Below, piece by piece: positions 31,924 through 32,802 of a DNA stretch of 32,802 nt (its first letter is position 1; the number at the start of each line of letters is the position of its first letter). Made by a program: the position numbers and the translations under genes. The notes under the pieces were generated by a model. It was not told the origin of the DNA. It saw only the letters and a program-made list of their open reading frames with translations, and did no database searches. The DNA is from Vibrio atlanticus (GTDB lineage Bacteria; Pseudomonadota; Gammaproteobacteria; Enterobacterales; Vibrionaceae). Location of the stretch: the NCBI RefSeq assembly GCF_024347315.1, contig NZ_AP025462.1, forward strand, positions 1 to 32,802. Reading direction: 5' to 3'.

Positions 31924-32802
31924 GATTCACCCTCCCCTATATAAAATATTTGTATGCCATTACCGACGTCGCGAAATTGAAGGCTGAAATCTTTTTCAAT
32001 TTGTACGGCATTGGCTAACAAATCTTTTCTGAGATCACTACGGAAGCTATGACTGACTTTAGAAGCAATTGATTGAATGTAGCTATCAAGTGCCCACTCA
32101 AACTTCTTGTTGTGTAAGAATTCAGCTTTATGCGTAGTGATGTATTTTAAAAATGAACGAACCGACGGTTTACTGTAGTTGGTCATTTTGTGTTGTTCTA
32201 ATCGATAGTAGTAACCATGGTCGCGTATTGCTTGCAGTAAACGCATATCTGGCACTAAGAACACATGATTAGTGAGGTTCTTACTGTTTTTACGACCTGT
32301 TTTGAACTTACTTCGATCACAATAAAATCGGTAATCTTGAACAAACTCTAATGGCTTTTTGCCTACTACATTCTGCTCTTCATCAAGCTCATTGATCACC
32401 AAGTGGGCCGTTGCTAATTGAGTAATGCGACGCTCTATTTGATCGTAGTTAGCGCGAGTGGTCGCCATGCCCATTCGGGTTGCTAATTCATACATGCTCA
32501 TTGATAGAACGGTCGCGTCACGATCGATAAATGAATCAAAACCATCTTGTTGAGTATCTGAGATATCGCCATCAGTGATGGTTTGGTATACCTGCGACCA
32601 GGTTAAACGTGCACCGGCATCATAGGATGTATCGTCTAGTTGAATCGTCTGAGCATACGCCAACATGGTTTCTAAAATATCGCGATGGGGTTGCAGTAAA
32701 TAATCAACATGCAGGTCAACTCTAAAGTTTTTTCCATAGCTATTGATGTTCACGCTTTCTAACGGATAGTTAGGATCGGTACCGCCGCTTTGTGCAATCT
32801 CG
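31920..32802 (-). CDS. Replication initiator protein, C-terminal part (gene crosses the window ends)
   Basis: This is the main body of the 341-aa initiator whose first 47 codons are at 143..1. An internal GTG at 32753 is only an internal codon: the frame is open up to 32802 (reading EIAQSGGTDPNYPLESV) and continues across the join. The content fits a two-winged-helix iteron-binding Rep: SMYELATRMGMATTRANYDQIERRITQL, then a basic LEQHKMTNYSKPSVRSFLKYI segment. No catalytic motif is expected. It should bind the iterons at 206-565 and load the RepA-type helicase encoded next to it. Family assignment is by layout, context and weak resemblance. Confidence 0.8.
   Translation of the reverse strand, partial: EIAQSGGTDPNYPLESVNINSYGKNFRVDLHVDYLLQPHRDILETMLAYAQTIQLDDTSYDAGARLTWSQVYQTITDGDISDTQQDGFDSFIDRDATVLSMSMYELATRMGMATTRANYDQIERRITQLATAHLVINELDEEQNVVGKKPLEFVQDYRFYCDRSKFKTGRKNSKNLTNHVFLVPDMRLLQAIRDHGYYYRLEQHKMTNYSKPSVRSFLKYITTHKAEFLHNKKFEWALDSYIQSIASKVSHSFRSDLRKDLLANAVQIEKDFSLQFRDVGNGIQIFYIGEGES

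Overview
The window looks like a complete circular plasmid of 32,802 bp, opened inside its replication initiator gene. The evidence is the ends. The initiator gene runs off the right end on the minus strand (31920..32802) and continues in the same frame through positions 143..1. This gives one uninterrupted 341-codon ORF (1026 nt, a multiple of 3) with an ATG and a ribosome-binding site. A ten-copy iteron array lies directly upstream of it, at 206-565. The host is probably a gammaproteobacterium of the Vibrionaceae/Shewanella type, judged from a P1/Vibrio-chromosome-2-like ParA/ParB pair, moderate GC content and protein style. This host call rests on family resemblance only, not on a database search.

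Replication and stability. The initiator gene overlaps a RepA-type hexameric helicase gene by 4 bp (31009-31923). The iterons, nine Dam sites, a 42-bp palindrome and further inverted repeats (144-704) form the likely origin. ParA/ParB (4662-6946) and two small serine recombinases (28640-29188, 30266-30871) would handle partition and multimer resolution or cassette recombination. I see no relaxase, coupling protein or type IV secretion genes, so the plasmid is not self-transmissible. Any oriT would have to be cis-only.

Accessory modules, left to right: (1) 1208-3536, a plus-strand run of a small membrane protein, a membrane-anchored AAA-type ATPase, an exported protein and a YdjM-like membrane hydrolase. 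(2) 3683-9808, the parAB operon with a third, overlapping gene for a PD-(D/E)xK-like nuclease, and a divergent 908-aa SF1 helicase on the other side of parA. (3) 9943-10908, an LPD25-like polyvalent-protein gene followed by a non-coding stretch. (4) 11441-12782, a RES-domain toxin candidate convergent with an HTH protein. (5) 12957-20408, a complete type I restriction-modification operon (extra half-size HsdS, HsdM, HsdS, HsdR, YgjP/SprT-like metallopeptidase). Both RM and RES promoter regions carry the palindrome GTATTNNNAATAC, suggesting one shared regulator. (6) 20514-23282, a tight minus-strand four-gene operon of membrane protein, lipoprotein, small protein and DUF6765-like protein. (7) Two very small conserved-looking genes (23332-23816). 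(8) 23923-25603, a GHKL ATPase plus a STAS-like/HTH protein. (9) 25604-26513, 0.9 kb of hairpin-rich non-coding DNA. (10) 26514-28587, an AT-rich cassette of a membrane protein and a methyltransferase, next to a serine recombinase. (11) 29335-30138, a lipoprotein.

Overall this is a replicon built around defence, addiction and unknown-function cassettes. The best candidates for undescribed biology are the partition-linked nuclease/helicase pair, the GTATTNNNAATAC circuit joining RES and RM, the four-gene envelope operon and the hairpin-rich block.
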